DNA of 64,000 nucleotides from Phormidium ambiguum IAM M-71 (GTDB lineage Bacteria; Cyanobacteriota; Cyanobacteriia; Cyanobacteriales; Aerosakkonemataceae): assembly GCF_001904725.1 (NCBI RefSeq), contig NZ_MRCE01000003.1:248001-312000 (forward strand), in the 5' to 3' direction. A program made the position numbers and the translations under genes. Of the stretch, positions 1 through 8,597 are shown piece after piece (position 1 is the stretch's first letter; the number at the start of each line of letters is the position of its first letter). Below the pieces are notes generated by a model, which did not search any database, had not been told where the DNA came from, and saw nothing but the letters and a program-made list of their open reading frames with translations.

Positions 1-258
1 CGGTTGTTTTAGATGATGAAAAATCCACACCCACACCCAACTAGACCAAATGTGTGCCAGCAGGGTAACGCCAAGCGCGATCGCTAAGATTGTCCATCCT
101 GTCGCATTAATTCGGATTTCTGCTATTTCTTGAGCATGGTCTTTCAATGCTTTAGCCAAAAAAAACAGCGTTACACCCAGAATTACCCACCTTAAATAGG
201 GCTTTAGGTATGAAAATGCTTGCTTTAGGGGTTTGGTGAGAGTCATCTTAGTGGTCAT
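1..258 (-). CDS. Flippase-like integral membrane protein (UPF0104 / LPG-synthase TM family), 3'-truncated by window edge
   Basis: An open minus-strand frame starts at the ATG at 258-256 and runs off the left edge without a stop, giving 86 residues. It begins MTTKMTLTKPLKQ, followed by a hydrophobic segment (WVILGVTLFFLAKAL), a short soluble stretch and a second hydrophobic segment (WTILAIALGVTLLAH) rich in Trp. This resembles the first two helices of cyanobacterial UPF0104 proteins, which share the membrane region of lysylphosphatidylglycerol synthase and are thought to move or modify lipid-linked substrates. A complete relative lies at 48706-49686. A GT39 gene starts divergently 399 bp away, so the two may share a control region. 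The family call is tentative because most of the protein lies outside the window. Confidence 0.6.
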   Translation of the reverse strand, partial: MTTKMTLTKPLKQAFSYLKPYLRWVILGVTLFFLAKALKDHAQEIAEIRINATGWTILAIALGVTLLAHIWSSWVWVWIFHHLKQP

Positions 259-657
259 TAGATCGACTGGTACTGGGAAAACCTGTTGGCTGAGAGTTAG
301 TTGCTAGGAAGTATTTCAGTAAATTTACGGAAGTAGATATTAAAGATTATCGGAAATTTTATAAAAATAATTGAAAATACCGTTTCCCAAGTTAGTGAAT
401 TTTACAAATTCTTTACAAAAAGGGTAAATTTGTGAAATTAAGATGAATTCACGCCGTTACCCCTATCTTTAGACAAAGTAATTTTACTAATATTCAAATA
501 AATATTTCTCAAAAAATAAGCAGCAAAGTAAATATATTTATAAATTGAAACTCTCATAACTAGTTATGACATAGATATTTAGAGTTTACAGAATCAGCAT
601 CAATTTGCTTAACAATTAATTTCCTTTAAGCCTACTATCAAAAACTAGATAACTGCC
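259..657. other. AT-rich divergent intergenic region
   Basis: This 399-bp gap separates two divergent membrane-protein genes and probably holds both promoters. It is strongly AT-rich, with many A and T runs. I see no ORF, RNA gene, clear hairpin or operator. No strong Shine-Dalgarno sequence precedes the ATG at 658. Confidence 0.5.
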
Positions 658-2397
658 ATGATGTATATCAAAAAAGAACTTTGGTTTGGTAAAACCATTG
701 AGCAAAAATTTAGCAATATTTTGCAAGTAAAAACCTTTGGAGAAAAACTTTGGATTTTTCTAGCGTTTCTCACTCTAAGCGTAGTAACAATTGCTGCAAT
801 TTTTTGGATTTTTGCTCATCCTTATGGTACTAATTGGGATGAATCTCGATACGTTAATCGGATTTACAGAGATGTAACTCTTTTTCAGCAAGGTGGAATT
901 GGTGAATTTCTCAAAGGTGTCATTAATGAAGATAGAAGTAGACCTCCAGCTTATCGATTAATCGCCTTACCTTTTAACTTATTGTTTGGTGTTAATCCAG
1001 CAACTATGAGGTTAGTATCCCTGGCATCTTTGTGGGTAACTTTAGGATTTATTTACCTAGCAGCAAAAAGAATTGCAGGCGTAACAGCCGGAGCATTTTC
1101 TGTGATTTTTGTGGCAATTTGTCCAATTATTATTGCTGGTAATATGCGATTTTATGTAGATTATCCACTACAACTAGCTATTGCCGCTATTCTTTATTTT
1201 ATATTACTAGATTGGGACAGAGAAGAAGAAAGAAAAATTAGTTGGATTGGTTTTGGTATTGCTTTAGGTTTGGGAGGATTAGCTAAACCACCAATTTTAT
1301 TTATTGCTTTGCCAATGATGGCTGTTACGCTGTTTCTGAATTGGCGGAAAATTATCATCAAACCTAATTTGAGTTGGATGCTCAAAGGTGTAACATTATC
1401 GCTAGTTATTATGTTACCTTGGTGGATTTTCAACTTTAAACCTGCTCTAGCAAAAGCTTTTCTTTCCGGGAAATTTGTCCGTCATTCATTAGGAGAAAAA
1501 GGTTCTTTAATGACCTTTGCAAAATGGTTATTTTCTTTTTCTCAATCATTACTTGGTTCAGGGTTGACTATTTTATTTTTGGCAGTAATTGCTACTTTAC
1601 TTACCCAGTTATTAAGCAAGAAATTCCGAATTAAAGCGGCAACAGTTGGAGCGATCGCAGTTTGTTTAGCTGGTAGTTTACCCATGCTAATGCTCTCAGC
1701 AATGGGAACGAATCAAAACACTCGATTAATTTCTCCCACCTTAATTACATTAGCAGTAGCGATCGGTGCGATCGCAGCCTTAACCGGATGGACAACTAAC
1801 AAATGGTTAACGGCTTTTGCCACCATCCTCATCTGTTTTCAACTCACTGTCATGGTATCACCAACCCCAGGAGAAATTAAATATCAAAAAGGTGATACCG
1901 CATCTCAACAATTACTTTGGGGCAATCATACCACAACCATGAAACGCCGCGAACAATGGGATTGGTCGCCCGTCCGAGAAATCGTCAATCAACAAAAAAT
2001 TACCAATCCATTAATTACTTATTTAGGTAACTATGGCACTTTCAATCCCCCACAAATTGCCCTACCTTGGGTAAGAGAAAATGAACCAGTAAATGTAGCA
2101 TGGCTTTGGCAATACCCTTGGGGAGAAATTAACTGGAATCAAGTACTCACAGCAGCTAAATCTAGCAATGTAGTCATCACTGCGCCACAACTAATTGGAG
2201 GAAAAGCAGACAAACAAGATTTAGACAATCAACACAATGCTGAATTTGTCAAACGGTTAGAAAAAATGCCAGAATTTTCTCCACCTATTAAACTTATGAT
2301 GGGGCGTTATCAACCAGTGGAAGTCTTCGTCTTCATCAACAAAAAAGCCGACTCCACCAAATTACCAGCAGAAATTCGTCGCTTAGATATCTTTTAA
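658..2397 (+). CDS. GT39 / ArnT-like membrane glycosyltransferase
   Basis: The 579-residue product has a short cytoplasmic N-terminus, a first transmembrane helix at about 33-52, and then an extracytoplasmic loop with the acidic motif TNWDESRY near residue 60. An Asp-Glu pair in this loop is the catalytic hallmark of GT39/PMT_2 enzymes, which transfer sugars from polyprenyl-phosphate donors to proteins or lipids. About ten more hydrophobic segments follow, and the last 150 residues form a soluble domain rich in Trp and Pro. Two adjacent ATG codons (658, 661) open the frame; no clear ribosome-binding site separates them. Donor and acceptor cannot be told from sequence. The gene is convergent with the NlpC/P60 gene only 9 bp downstream. 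Confidence 0.75.
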   Translation: MMYIKKELWFGKTIEQKFSNILQVKTFGEKLWIFLAFLTLSVVTIAAIFWIFAHPYGTNWDESRYVNRIYRDVTLFQQGGIGEFLKGVINEDRSRPPAYRLIALPFNLLFGVNPATMRLVSLASLWVTLGFIYLAAKRIAGVTAGAFSVIFVAICPIIIAGNMRFYVDYPLQLAIAAILYFILLDWDREEERKISWIGFGIALGLGGLAKPPILFIALPMMAVTLFLNWRKIIIKPNLSWMLKGVTLSLVIMLPWWIFNFKPALAKAFLSGKFVRHSLGEKGSLMTFAKWLFSFSQSLLGSGLTILFLAVIATLLTQLLSKKFRIKAATVGAIAVCLAGSLPMLMLSAMGTNQNTRLISPTLITLAVAIGAIAALTGWTTNKWLTAFATILICFQLTVMVSPTPGEIKYQKGDTASQQLLWGNHTTTMKRREQWDWSPVREIVNQQKITNPLITYLGNYGTFNPPQIALPWVRENEPVNVAWLWQYPWGEINWNQVLTAAKSSNVVITAPQLIGGKADKQDLDNQHNAEFVKRLEKMPEFSPPIKLMMGRYQPVEVFVFINKKADSTKLPAEIRRLDIF

Positions 2398-2406
2398 AAC
2401 AGTAAT

Positions 2407-3081
2407 TTAACTAACTTGGTAACTTTTTACCACTCTGCCAAAACCGCGTAATTGCTGATAATAACCTTTGCTAACATCATCTCCCCGATCGGAAAGTTCA
2501 TCGATCGCAATTCCATTACGTCCCAACTTTTCCCCAGAACTATGAATATAACAACCATTTCCTAAATAAAGACCTACATGAGTCGCTTTTTCCGCATTAC
2601 CAAAAAAGACAAAATCTCCCGGTTGTAACTCCGCAAAAGTTACCTTTGCCAAAAAAGCTTCCTGCTGATAAGCATCTCGCGGAATCCAAATCCCAGAAGC
2701 AGCAAAAGCAGCTTGCATCAATCCCGAACAATCATAATTTGGCCCTAACGTACCACCCCAAAGGTAACAATTAGGTTGTTTCATGGCATTTTGGGTAAAA
2801 GCAATGATTTGCGGGAGTTTACTTTGGATTTCTTCAGGAGAAAGTGCGATCGTCTCATACCCATTTTCCGCCCTCTCCAAGCACTTTAAATCATCCTTTA
2901 ACAGCCACCCCGGATAATTATCCTCCACCAAACACACCGAAACCGCCATTTCTGCTTCATTTGGCAAAACTTTAATGTAACGTCCCACTTTAGCCTGAGT
3001 TGCCAAACGATTACAGCTAGGAGAATCATATATATTGAGGTCTGTTTTGCAGATGTACTCAATTGATAGACTAAGGTTCAT
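2407..3081 (-). CDS. NlpC/P60 cell-wall peptidase with N-terminal SH3-like domain
   Basis: The 224-residue protein has an N-terminal SH3b-type region (about 5-75) and a C-terminal NlpC/P60 domain (about 90-220). The catalytic Cys is C118 in NYDCSG, the His is H168 in THVGLYLGNG, and H180 in CYIHSSG is the likely third polar residue. This two-domain form matches the cyanobacterial gamma-D-glutamyl-L-diamino acid endopeptidases known structurally from Anabaena and Nostoc, which cut peptidoglycan stem peptides and probably act in wall recycling. I see no signal peptide, consistent with those enzymes. The start is weakly supported by GGTAGTAGGTG just upstream. Confidence 0.85.
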   Translation of the reverse strand: MNLSLSIEYICKTDLNIYDSPSCNRLATQAKVGRYIKVLPNEAEMAVSVCLVEDNYPGWLLKDDLKCLERAENGYETIALSPEEIQSKLPQIIAFTQNAMKQPNCYLWGGTLGPNYDCSGLMQAAFAASGIWIPRDAYQQEAFLAKVTFAELQPGDFVFFGNAEKATHVGLYLGNGCYIHSSGEKLGRNGIAIDELSDRGDDVSKGYYQQLRGFGRVVKSYQVS

Positions 3082-3196
3082 ATCACCTACTACCTTCAGG
3101 AGTGCTTAAAGTATAAGAATTAACCTTGCTCTATTTCTTAACCAGCAAAGTTAAACATCAACCAAGAACAAATCACAACCTCAAATTGGGAATCCA

Positions 3197-4132
3197 ATGA
3201 GCTTTTTCCGCAAAGACGAAAAACTAGAAACTCTGGGTAATCAGATTTTACAGGCAACTTGGGCAGAATTTCCTGAATTAGGACACAACCAAGTAGCTAT
3301 GACTTGGATAGTCTACGACCCCCCAGTAGTAGTAAATACTGGTGGGGCTTTAAATCCCGAAACCTTTTGGCAGCATCAAGTTCGCGGATTTAACTATCGA
3401 GGATTCGATCGCATTTATCCCGCCAGCGTCATCAAGCTATTCTACCTCGTCGCCGTTTACGAATGGATCGAAAAAGGCATGATCCAAACCTCCACCGAGT
3501 TAGAAAGAGCCATCCGCGATATGATCGTAGACTCAAGCAACGATGCCACCAGCTTAATCGTCGATGTATTAACAGGCACTACCAGTGGGCCAGAACTCAC
3601 AACAGGCCCCTTTGAAACATGGAAACTACAGCGGAACATAGTTAACCGCTACTTTCATTCTCTTGGTTGGTCAGAATTAGAAACCATCAACGTCAACCAA
3701 AAAACCTGGTGTGATGGCCCCTACGGGCGCGAACGCTCATTTGTGGGCCAAATGATGGAAAATCGCAATATGCTGACCACCAACGCCACCGCCCGCTTAC
3801 TACATAGCATCATCGGCGGAGTTGCCGTATCCTCCAGGGCATCCCAAGCAATGATGGCTTTAATGAAACGCAGCCTTAACCCCGCAGACTTAAACATGGA
3901 CGACGAAAACCAAATTACAGGTTTTCTTGGTGGCGGACTTCCCCAAAACGCCCAAATTTGGTCAAAAGCTGGTTGGACAAGTCAAGTCCGTCATGATGCT
4001 GCCTACATCGAGATTCCCGACCAACCACCTTACTTGTTAATCGTCTTTACCGAAGGCAAACCCCATAGTAAAAACAAAGCCATTTTACCGTTCATCTCTC
4101 GGCAAGTACTCGCCGCCACAAAAAATCTTTGA
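3197..4132 (+). CDS. Serine hydrolase of the class A beta-lactamase fold
   Basis: The 311-residue protein carries the three penicillin-recognising motifs: SxxK at S77-K80 in YPASVIKLF, an SSN (SDN-like) motif near residues 113-115, and SKAGW in the KTG position near residue 255. It therefore belongs to the beta-lactamase/DD-peptidase serine hydrolases (PF13354-like). A standard secretion signal is not evident, and the class A Glu is not obvious, so antibiotic hydrolysis should not be assumed; an esterase or wall-peptidase role is as likely. It starts 115 bp from the divergent NlpC/P60 gene, so a shared cell-wall role is possible. Confidence 0.75.
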   Translation: MSFFRKDEKLETLGNQILQATWAEFPELGHNQVAMTWIVYDPPVVVNTGGALNPETFWQHQVRGFNYRGFDRIYPASVIKLFYLVAVYEWIEKGMIQTSTELERAIRDMIVDSSNDATSLIVDVLTGTTSGPELTTGPFETWKLQRNIVNRYFHSLGWSELETINVNQKTWCDGPYGRERSFVGQMMENRNMLTTNATARLLHSIIGGVAVSSRASQAMMALMKRSLNPADLNMDDENQITGFLGGGLPQNAQIWSKAGWTSQVRHDAAYIEIPDQPPYLLIVFTEGKPHSKNKAILPFISRQVLAATKNL

Positions 4133-4142
4133 ACTTCAAAGT

Positions 4143-4165
4143 AGGATGGGCATCTTGCCCGTCCT
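4143..4165. repeat. Small dispersed hairpin repeat after the serine hydrolase
   Basis: AGGATGGGCA and TGCCCGTCCT form a 10-bp stem with one G-T wobble around a 3-nt loop, 10 bp after the stop codon at 4132. A diverged relative with the same CATCTT centre lies at 38273-38294, so this is a dispersed element. It could help end transcription, but no T-tract follows directly. Confidence 0.55.
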
Positions 4166-4309
4166 CTTGCGGGGACAAGGGGACAAGGGGATGAGGGGAA
4201 TTTTTATTTTGCTTTAGGTTAAGTTTGAACGTTCATGCACATAAAAGAAGCAGAAGGAAAAAGATTGTCCACAACTGTTGAACTTCTGTGAAAATCTCAG
4301 CTTCTGGTT

Positions 4310-4342
4310 AGTAGCAAAACTTATAAAAATCACCTAAATTAA
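4310..4342 (+). promoter_or_regulatory. Leader block shared by the two putative outer-membrane genes (copy 1)
   Basis: This 33-nt block starts 108 bp before the GTG start at 4418. It matches the block at 5470-5502 at most positions: both begin AGTAGCAAAA, continue TTATAAAAAT and end AAATTAA. The sequence between the block and the start codon is less alike, so the block looks selected, as a promoter or activator site. A TATAAA at about 4372 is a possible -10. Confidence 0.45.
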
Positions 4343-4403
4343 AATTGTAGACTGAAATTTAGTATAAAATTTCACTGATATTTTAAGGTTGAACCACTTT
4401 GTT

Positions 4404-4413
4404 TGTGAGGAGT
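4404..4413 (+). promoter_or_regulatory. Extended SD element complementary to Yfr1 loop (copy 1)
   Basis: TGTGAGGAGT contains the Shine-Dalgarno GAGGAG (4407-4412), which lies 5 nt before GTG 4418. This spacing favours 4418 over the upstream in-frame GTG at 4412, which falls inside the ribosome-binding site. The full 10-mer is the exact reverse complement of 10 of the 11 nucleotides of ACUCCUCACAC, the invariant single-stranded motif of the cyanobacterial sRNA Yfr1. Regulation is inferred. Confidence 0.45.
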
Positions 4414-4417
4414 GACA

Positions 4418-5314
4418 GTGAATAACCTTTTTTGGCAACGGGCTATTTTTTTCCTGAGTCTTACGGCTGTAGCTGGCGGGATGGGTAATTTACCCGCAAA
4501 AGCTGAAACCTCAGAGGTAAAAATCTCAGGTAATCATCAGTGGATGGTTGCCCAAACTCAGCAACAATATTCTGGACAAATCTCGACTAATCCCCTATTT
4601 GCACAAGACAATTCACTACAAACATCATCAAGTAGTCTAGGAGTAGTCGATCGTTCTAACATCAGTAACCAGATAGATTCTTCGGAAAAAACCGCCAGTA
4701 ATTCTTCATCATTAGAAAAAAGTCCACCAGTTCCGGGGACAACCTTTACTTCAGCGGCGAATTTGCTTGGTCAACCTGTTAATAAATCTAATTCAGCAAC
4801 TTCAACTTCCAGAACGGAGAATTCCAGAACCAATAATTCTCGCACCAAAAAGGGAACTCAAGTAGCACAATATGAAATAGAACCGGGGAGAGAAACTCGT
4901 TCTGGTTCTAGCTATGTTGGTGCTGGTGGTAACATTGGTTTAACTGGGGAATCGGCGATCGGAGATAATGGTTTTGCGTTATTTAGTAAAATCGGGTTAA
5001 CCAGAGTCTTATCTGTCCGACCAATGGTAGTTTTTGCCAATGATACTGACTTCTTTATCCCTCTAACTTACGATTTTCCGATCGCAGCAGAACCATTCCA
5101 AAGAATTAATATAGCTCCTTTTGTCGGTGCAGGTATCATTATCAGTACCAACAGCGGAAGTAATGTGGGCGCAAGTTTAACGGGTGGCGTTGATATTCCT
5201 ATCAGCAGCAATTTTACCGCAGTCGGAAGTGTCTCAGTTGGGTTTGTTGATTCTACTAGCGTTGGTTTATTGTTAGGTATTGCCTACAACTTCGGAACCG
5301 GATTTCGTTTCTAA
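4418..5314 (+). CDS. Secreted, probable outer-membrane beta-barrel protein, paralogue 1
   Basis: From GTG 4418 the product is 298 residues. It has a Sec signal peptide ending at NLPAKA-ET, a low-complexity Ser/Asn/Thr linker (about 25-145), and a Gly-rich C-terminal domain (about 155-298) with alternating hydrophobic strands that ends in an aromatic residue (GTGFRF). A terminal Phe after amphipathic strands is typical of outer-membrane barrels handled by the BAM complex. The segments PVPGTTFTSA, EPGRET, SSYVGAGGN and the TYDFPI region recur in the next gene, so the pair arose by tandem duplication. The start is set by GAGGAG 5 nt upstream. I do not recognise a named family, and the function is unknown. 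Confidence 0.7.
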   Translation: MNNLFWQRAIFFLSLTAVAGGMGNLPAKAETSEVKISGNHQWMVAQTQQQYSGQISTNPLFAQDNSLQTSSSSLGVVDRSNISNQIDSSEKTASNSSSLEKSPPVPGTTFTSAANLLGQPVNKSNSATSTSRTENSRTNNSRTKKGTQVAQYEIEPGRETRSGSSYVGAGGNIGLTGESAIGDNGFALFSKIGLTRVLSVRPMVVFANDTDFFIPLTYDFPIAAEPFQRINIAPFVGAGIIISTNSGSNVGASLTGGVDIPISSNFTAVGSVSVGFVDSTSVGLLLGIAYNFGTGFRF

Positions 5315-5367
5315 GTTTTAGTTAATTTGGGAGATTAACTCTGTATTCTCCAAAACCTTTTTCATTA

Positions 5368-5396
5368 CCCCCTTGATTGACTCAAGGGGGTTTTTG
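5368..5396 (+). terminator. Intrinsic terminator after outer-membrane paralogue 1
   Basis: CCCCCTTGA and TCAAGGGGG form a perfect 9-bp stem around a 5-nt loop, followed at once by TTTTT. It lies 54 bp after the stop codon, so the two paralogues are probably separate transcription units with their own leaders. Confidence 0.85.
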
Positions 5397-5469
5397 CTCT
5401 GAGAATTTCCACCACCTGTAATTAATCATACTAAAAATATTAATTTTTGCTTAAAATTTCCGCAACTTA

Positions 5470-5502
5470 AGTAGCAAAAATTATAAAAATTCCCGAAATT
5501 AA
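5470..5502 (+). promoter_or_regulatory. Leader block shared by the two putative outer-membrane genes (copy 2)
   Basis: This is the second copy of the block at 4310-4342, starting 104 bp before its own GTG start, so the distance to the start is nearly the same. It lies after the terminator of the first gene, which supports a promoter-linked role. Confidence 0.45.
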
Positions 5503-5559
5503 CAACATAGAATAAAATTACGATAGTGTGATTTTGACTTTTGGAAATAAACCAAGTCT

Positions 5560-5569
5560 TGTGAGGAGT
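5560..5569 (+). promoter_or_regulatory. Extended SD element complementary to Yfr1 loop (copy 2)
   Basis: The same TGTGAGGAGT 10-mer as at 4404-4413, again with GAGGAG 5 nt before the GTG start (5574). The flanking leader has diverged between the paralogues while this stretch is identical. It decides the start: the in-frame GTG at 5568 overlaps the ribosome-binding site. Confidence 0.45.
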
Positions 5570-5573
5570 GACC

Positions 5574-6341
5574 GTGAGTAAACTTACTTTTCTTTTCCAA
5601 AGAAACGTTTTTCTGATCGCTAGTGGATTGAGTGTATCCTTAATAACTGTTAACGGACTACCTGCTCAAGCTGAAACAATTGATAATAATAGCTTCACTA
5701 CTGAACAACAAAACCTTAACAGCAACATATTTAACCAAAACCCCACCTTAACAGCCGAACTAACTTCCACTGCACCAAACGCAGTAGCTTTAGAAGGAGA
5801 AACACAAACAACCGAAGCCACCGAAACAGCAGAAGCAAAAAATCAACCCGTTCCAGGCACAACAAAAACCTCCGCCTCAGTTTTGTTAGAACAACCCCAA
5901 ACAAACGGTCAAATTGCCCAATTTGGCGATGTCGAACCAGGTCGCGCAACTACTACCAGCAGTTACATCGGTATCGGTGGTAACTTGGGAGTTGCGGGTG
6001 GCACAGCCGTAGGAGATTTAGGTTTTACCATATTCGCCAAAATTGGATTAACCCCCCAATTTTCCGCTAGACCAGCCTTAATCTTTAACAACGACTTCGA
6101 CATCCTCCTACCAATCACTTACGACTTTCGCATCGAAGATACACCTCTTTTGCCCTTTATTGGTGGTGGCTTACTAATTACAACTGGTAGCGGAAATGTC
6201 GGTGGCTTAATTAGTGCTGGACTTGATTTTCCCATCTCCAGACAATTTACCGCCACAGGTCGCTTGAACGTTGGATTTACTAGTAAAGATGCAGCCCTTG
6301 GTTTCATATTTGGCTTAGGCTACAACTTTACCGGATTTTAA
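5574..6341 (+). CDS. Secreted, probable outer-membrane beta-barrel protein, paralogue 2
   Basis: From GTG 5574 the product is 255 residues, with a signal peptide ending at GLPAQA-ET, an acidic Thr/Glu/Ala linker (about 35-110), and a Gly-rich barrel-like domain ending LGYNFTGF. It shares PVPGTTKTSA, VEPGRAT, SSYIGIGGN, FAKIGLT and ITYDFRI with its upstream neighbour. The linker composition differs (Ser/Asn-rich against Glu/Thr-rich), while the C-terminal domain is conserved, as expected if the barrel is the functional part. Secretion is well supported; a pore, structural or adhesive role cannot be chosen from the sequence. Confidence 0.7.
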   Translation: MSKLTFLFQRNVFLIASGLSVSLITVNGLPAQAETIDNNSFTTEQQNLNSNIFNQNPTLTAELTSTAPNAVALEGETQTTEATETAEAKNQPVPGTTKTSASVLLEQPQTNGQIAQFGDVEPGRATTTSSYIGIGGNLGVAGGTAVGDLGFTIFAKIGLTPQFSARPALIFNNDFDILLPITYDFRIEDTPLLPFIGGGLLITTGSGNVGGLISAGLDFPISRQFTATGRLNVGFTSKDAALGFIFGLGYNFTGF

Positions 6342-6343
6342 TC

Positions 6344-6364
6344 GCAGAAGGCAGAAGGCAGAAG
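6344..6364. repeat. Tandem GCAGAAG heptamers
   Basis: Three consecutive GCAGAAG units follow the stop of the second putative outer-membrane gene directly, and G-rich filler continues to about 6385. The same heptamer recurs in alr (21005-21038) and at 25275-25385, so it is a dispersed short tandem repeat. The rest of the 272-bp spacer before ndhA shows no clear promoter. Confidence 0.7.
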
Positions 6365-6613
6365 AGATGGGGAGGTAGGGAACTAGGGTACAATTTCTTT
6401 CTTCATAATGAATTAGCTCTGACCTATCTCTTCTTCCCAATCCCTAGTCCCCAATTTCCATTAGTCTATCTCAGGGTTAGTTATAAGTAGAAATTGTGAT
6501 TGCCTTGCTGGGCTGTAGTCCCTGCAACGATATACTATGCAGAGAAGTTCTAAAAAAATCTTCACAAACTCATCAACCGAGTTTGAGCGAGATCACAAAA
6601 AATATCGACAAAC

Positions 6614-7732
6614 ATGAACTCAGGAATAGACCTGCAAGGCATTTTTATTAAGTCTCTCACGGACTTTGGCATCCCATCGGGAGCAGCTAAAGCCTTATGG
6701 CTTCCCTTACCGATGTTCTTAATGATTATCGGTGCAACGGTAGGAGTACTCGTTACCGTGTGGTTAGAACGGAAGATTTCTGCTGCTGCTCAACAACGGA
6801 TTGGCCCGGAATACATGGGGCCATTTGGGGTACTAGCGCCCGTAGCAGATGGAATTAAGCTGGTTTTTAAAGAAGATACGCTTCCGGCGAAGACAGACGG
6901 GATTTTGTTCACTATGGGGCCAATTCTCGTCGTTATCCCAGTTTTTTTGTCCTATTTAATCGTGCCGTTTGGACAAAACTTGGTGATTACGGACATTGGG
7001 ATGGGGGTATTTCTCTGGATTACTTTTTCCAGTATTGCTCCCATTGGTCTACTGATGTCGGGTTATGCTTCCAATAATAAGTATTCGCTACTGGGTGGCT
7101 TAAGGGCAGCAGCACAATCAATTAGTTATGAAATTCCTTTGTCTTTGTCGGTGATTGCAGTGGCGATGATGTCGAATAGCCTCAGTACGATCGACATTGT
7201 AGACCAACAATCAAGTTTAGGAATTCTCAGCTGGAATATCTGGCGACAACCATTAGGATTCATAATTTTTTGGATTTGCGCCTTAGCAGAATGCGAACGT
7301 TTACCTTTTGACCTTCCCGAAGCAGAAGAAGAACTAGTTGCAGGTTATCAAACTGAGTATTCAGGGATGAAATTTGCCCTGTTTTATCTTGGTTCTTACG
7401 TTAACTTAGTTCTCTCCGCTTTAATATTTGCCGTTCTGTATTTAGGCGGTTGGAATTTCCCCGTACCAATTGAAAAATTGGCAAGTTGGATAGGAGTAAG
7501 TGAAGCTAATGCCTGGTTACAAATTATCACCGCTTCTCTCGGTATTGGCATGACCGTACTCAAAGCTTACTTCCTAGTATTTTTAGCAGTTTTGGTACGC
7601 TGGACAGTACCTCGCGTCAGAATCGATCAATTGCTAAATTTAGGATGGAAATTCTTACTACCCGTTGGTTTAGCAAACTTGCTAATCACGGCAGCTTTGA
7701 AGTTAGCATTTCCAGTTGCGTTTGGCGGGTAA
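6614..7732 (+). CDS. ndhA: NDH-1 subunit NdhA (NuoH homologue)
   Basis: The 372-residue product is a polytopic membrane protein with the signatures of NdhA/NuoH/ND1: [20 protein letters not shown] after the first helix, and the acidic loop [20 protein letters not shown] near the middle. NdhA is the membrane-arm subunit next to the quinone site and joins the peripheral arm of the thylakoid NDH-1 complex, which takes electrons from ferredoxin for cyclic flow, respiration and CO2 uptake. Length is typical. It opens the conserved order ndhA-ndhI-ndhG-ndhE. The ATG at 6614 is the natural start but lacks a strong Shine-Dalgarno sequence. Confidence 0.97.
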   Translation: MNSGIDLQGIFIKSLTDFGIPSGAAKALWLPLPMFLMIIGATVGVLVTVWLERKISAAAQQRIGPEYMGPFGVLAPVADGIKLVFKEDTLPAKTDGILFTMGPILVVIPVFLSYLIVPFGQNLVITDIGMGVFLWITFSSIAPIGLLMSGYASNNKYSLLGGLRAAAQSISYEIPLSLSVIAVAMMSNSLSTIDIVDQQSSLGILSWNIWRQPLGFIIFWICALAECERLPFDLPEAEEELVAGYQTEYSGMKFALFYLGSYVNLVLSALIFAVLYLGGWNFPVPIEKLASWIGVSEANAWLQIITASLGIGMTVLKAYFLVFLAVLVRWTVPRVRIDQLLNLGWKFLLPVGLANLLITAALKLAFPVAFGG

Positions 7733-7736
7733 TCAT

Positions 7737-7863
7737 TAGTCATTGGTCATTAGTTATTAGCCATTAATGGTTGGGAAAGTAAGTCAATCAGTATTACTTT
7801 TTCTCACAAATGACAAACAACAAATGACAAATGACAAACAACAAATGACAAATGACAAAAAAT
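7737..7863. repeat. Direct-repeat spacer between ndhA and ndhI
   Basis: The 132-bp spacer holds two arrays. One is built on CATTAGT/CATTGGT units at about 7733-7770; the other on ACAAATGAC and ACAAACAAC units at about 7807-7860. The two are partly complementary, so the transcript could fold back on itself between the two cistrons. There is no ORF here. Confidence 0.7.
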
Positions 7864-7864
7864 T

Positions 7865-8446
7865 ATGAAGTTCCTCAAACAAGTTGGAGATTACGCGAAA
7901 GAGGCAGTGCAAGCTGCTAAATACATTGGTCAAGGTTTATCTGTAACTTTTGACCACATGCGTCGCCGTCCAATTACAGTGCAGTACCCTTACGAAAAAT
8001 TGATTCCTTCGGAACGGTTTCGCGGTCGAATTCACTTTGAATTCGATAAGTGTATTGCTTGCGAAGTCTGCGTGCGGGTATGTCCAATTAACTTACCTGT
8101 AGTGGATTGGGAATTCAATAAAGAAACGAAAAAGAAACAACTCAAACACTACAGTATTGATTTCGGAGTTTGTATTTTCTGTGGCAATTGTGTGGAATAT
8201 TGTCCAACTAATTGCTTGTCAATGACAGAAGATTATGAGCTTTCGACTTACGATCGCCACGAGCTAAATTACGATAACGTGGCTTTGGGTCGCTTACCTT
8301 ATAAAGTCACAAACGATCCAATGGTCACACCTTTACGCGAATTTGTTTACCTGCCAAAAGGTGTAATCGATCCTCATGATTTACCCGCAGGTACTCGCGG
8401 TGCTGGTAAACTACCAGAAGAGATTCTCCAAGAAACAGAAAAGTAA
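7865..8446 (+). CDS. ndhI: NDH-1 subunit NdhI (two 4Fe-4S ferredoxin-type subunit)
   Basis: The 193-residue protein contains two complete CxxCxxCxxxCP clusters, [12 protein letters not shown] (about 64-75) and [12 protein letters not shown] (about 103-114), which bind the tetranuclear iron-sulfur centres that pass electrons toward the quinone site. An amphipathic N-terminal stretch anchors NdhI to the membrane arm. Length and motif spacing are normal. It is separated from ndhA and ndhG by repeat-filled spacers, but the shared strand and conserved order support one operon. Confidence 0.97.
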   Translation: MKFLKQVGDYAKEAVQAAKYIGQGLSVTFDHMRRRPITVQYPYEKLIPSERFRGRIHFEFDKCIACEVCVRVCPINLPVVDWEFNKETKKKQLKHYSIDFGVCIFCGNCVEYCPTNCLSMTEDYELSTYDRHELNYDNVALGRLPYKVTNDPMVTPLREFVYLPKGVIDPHDLPAGTRGAGKLPEEILQETEK

Positions 8447-8447
8447 G

Positions 8448-8575
8448 GACTGGGGAGATGGGGAGATGGGGAGATGGGGAGATGGGGGGAAATAATTTAA
8501 CTACATCTAAAACTCCCCCTACCTCCCTATCTTCTCTTCCCAGTCCCCAGTCCCCAGTACCCAATCCCCAAACTA
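8448..8575. repeat. G-rich tandem repeats between ndhI and ndhG
   Basis: The 151-bp spacer holds at least four GGGGAGAT units at about 8452-8488, then C-rich units of the form CCCAGT(CC) at about 8539-8565 that are complementary in composition. The array starts immediately after the ndhI stop. The ndhG ribosome-binding site AAAGGAC (8584-8590) lies beyond it. Confidence 0.75.
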
Positions 8576-8597
8576 ACGTTACTAAAGGACAAAAACT

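Noticed and set aside
4412-4417. GTG at 4412 as start of the first putative outer-membrane gene (and GTG 5568 for the second)
   Set aside because: Both fall inside the Shine-Dalgarno GAGGAG. The GTG 6 nt downstream has correct spacing.
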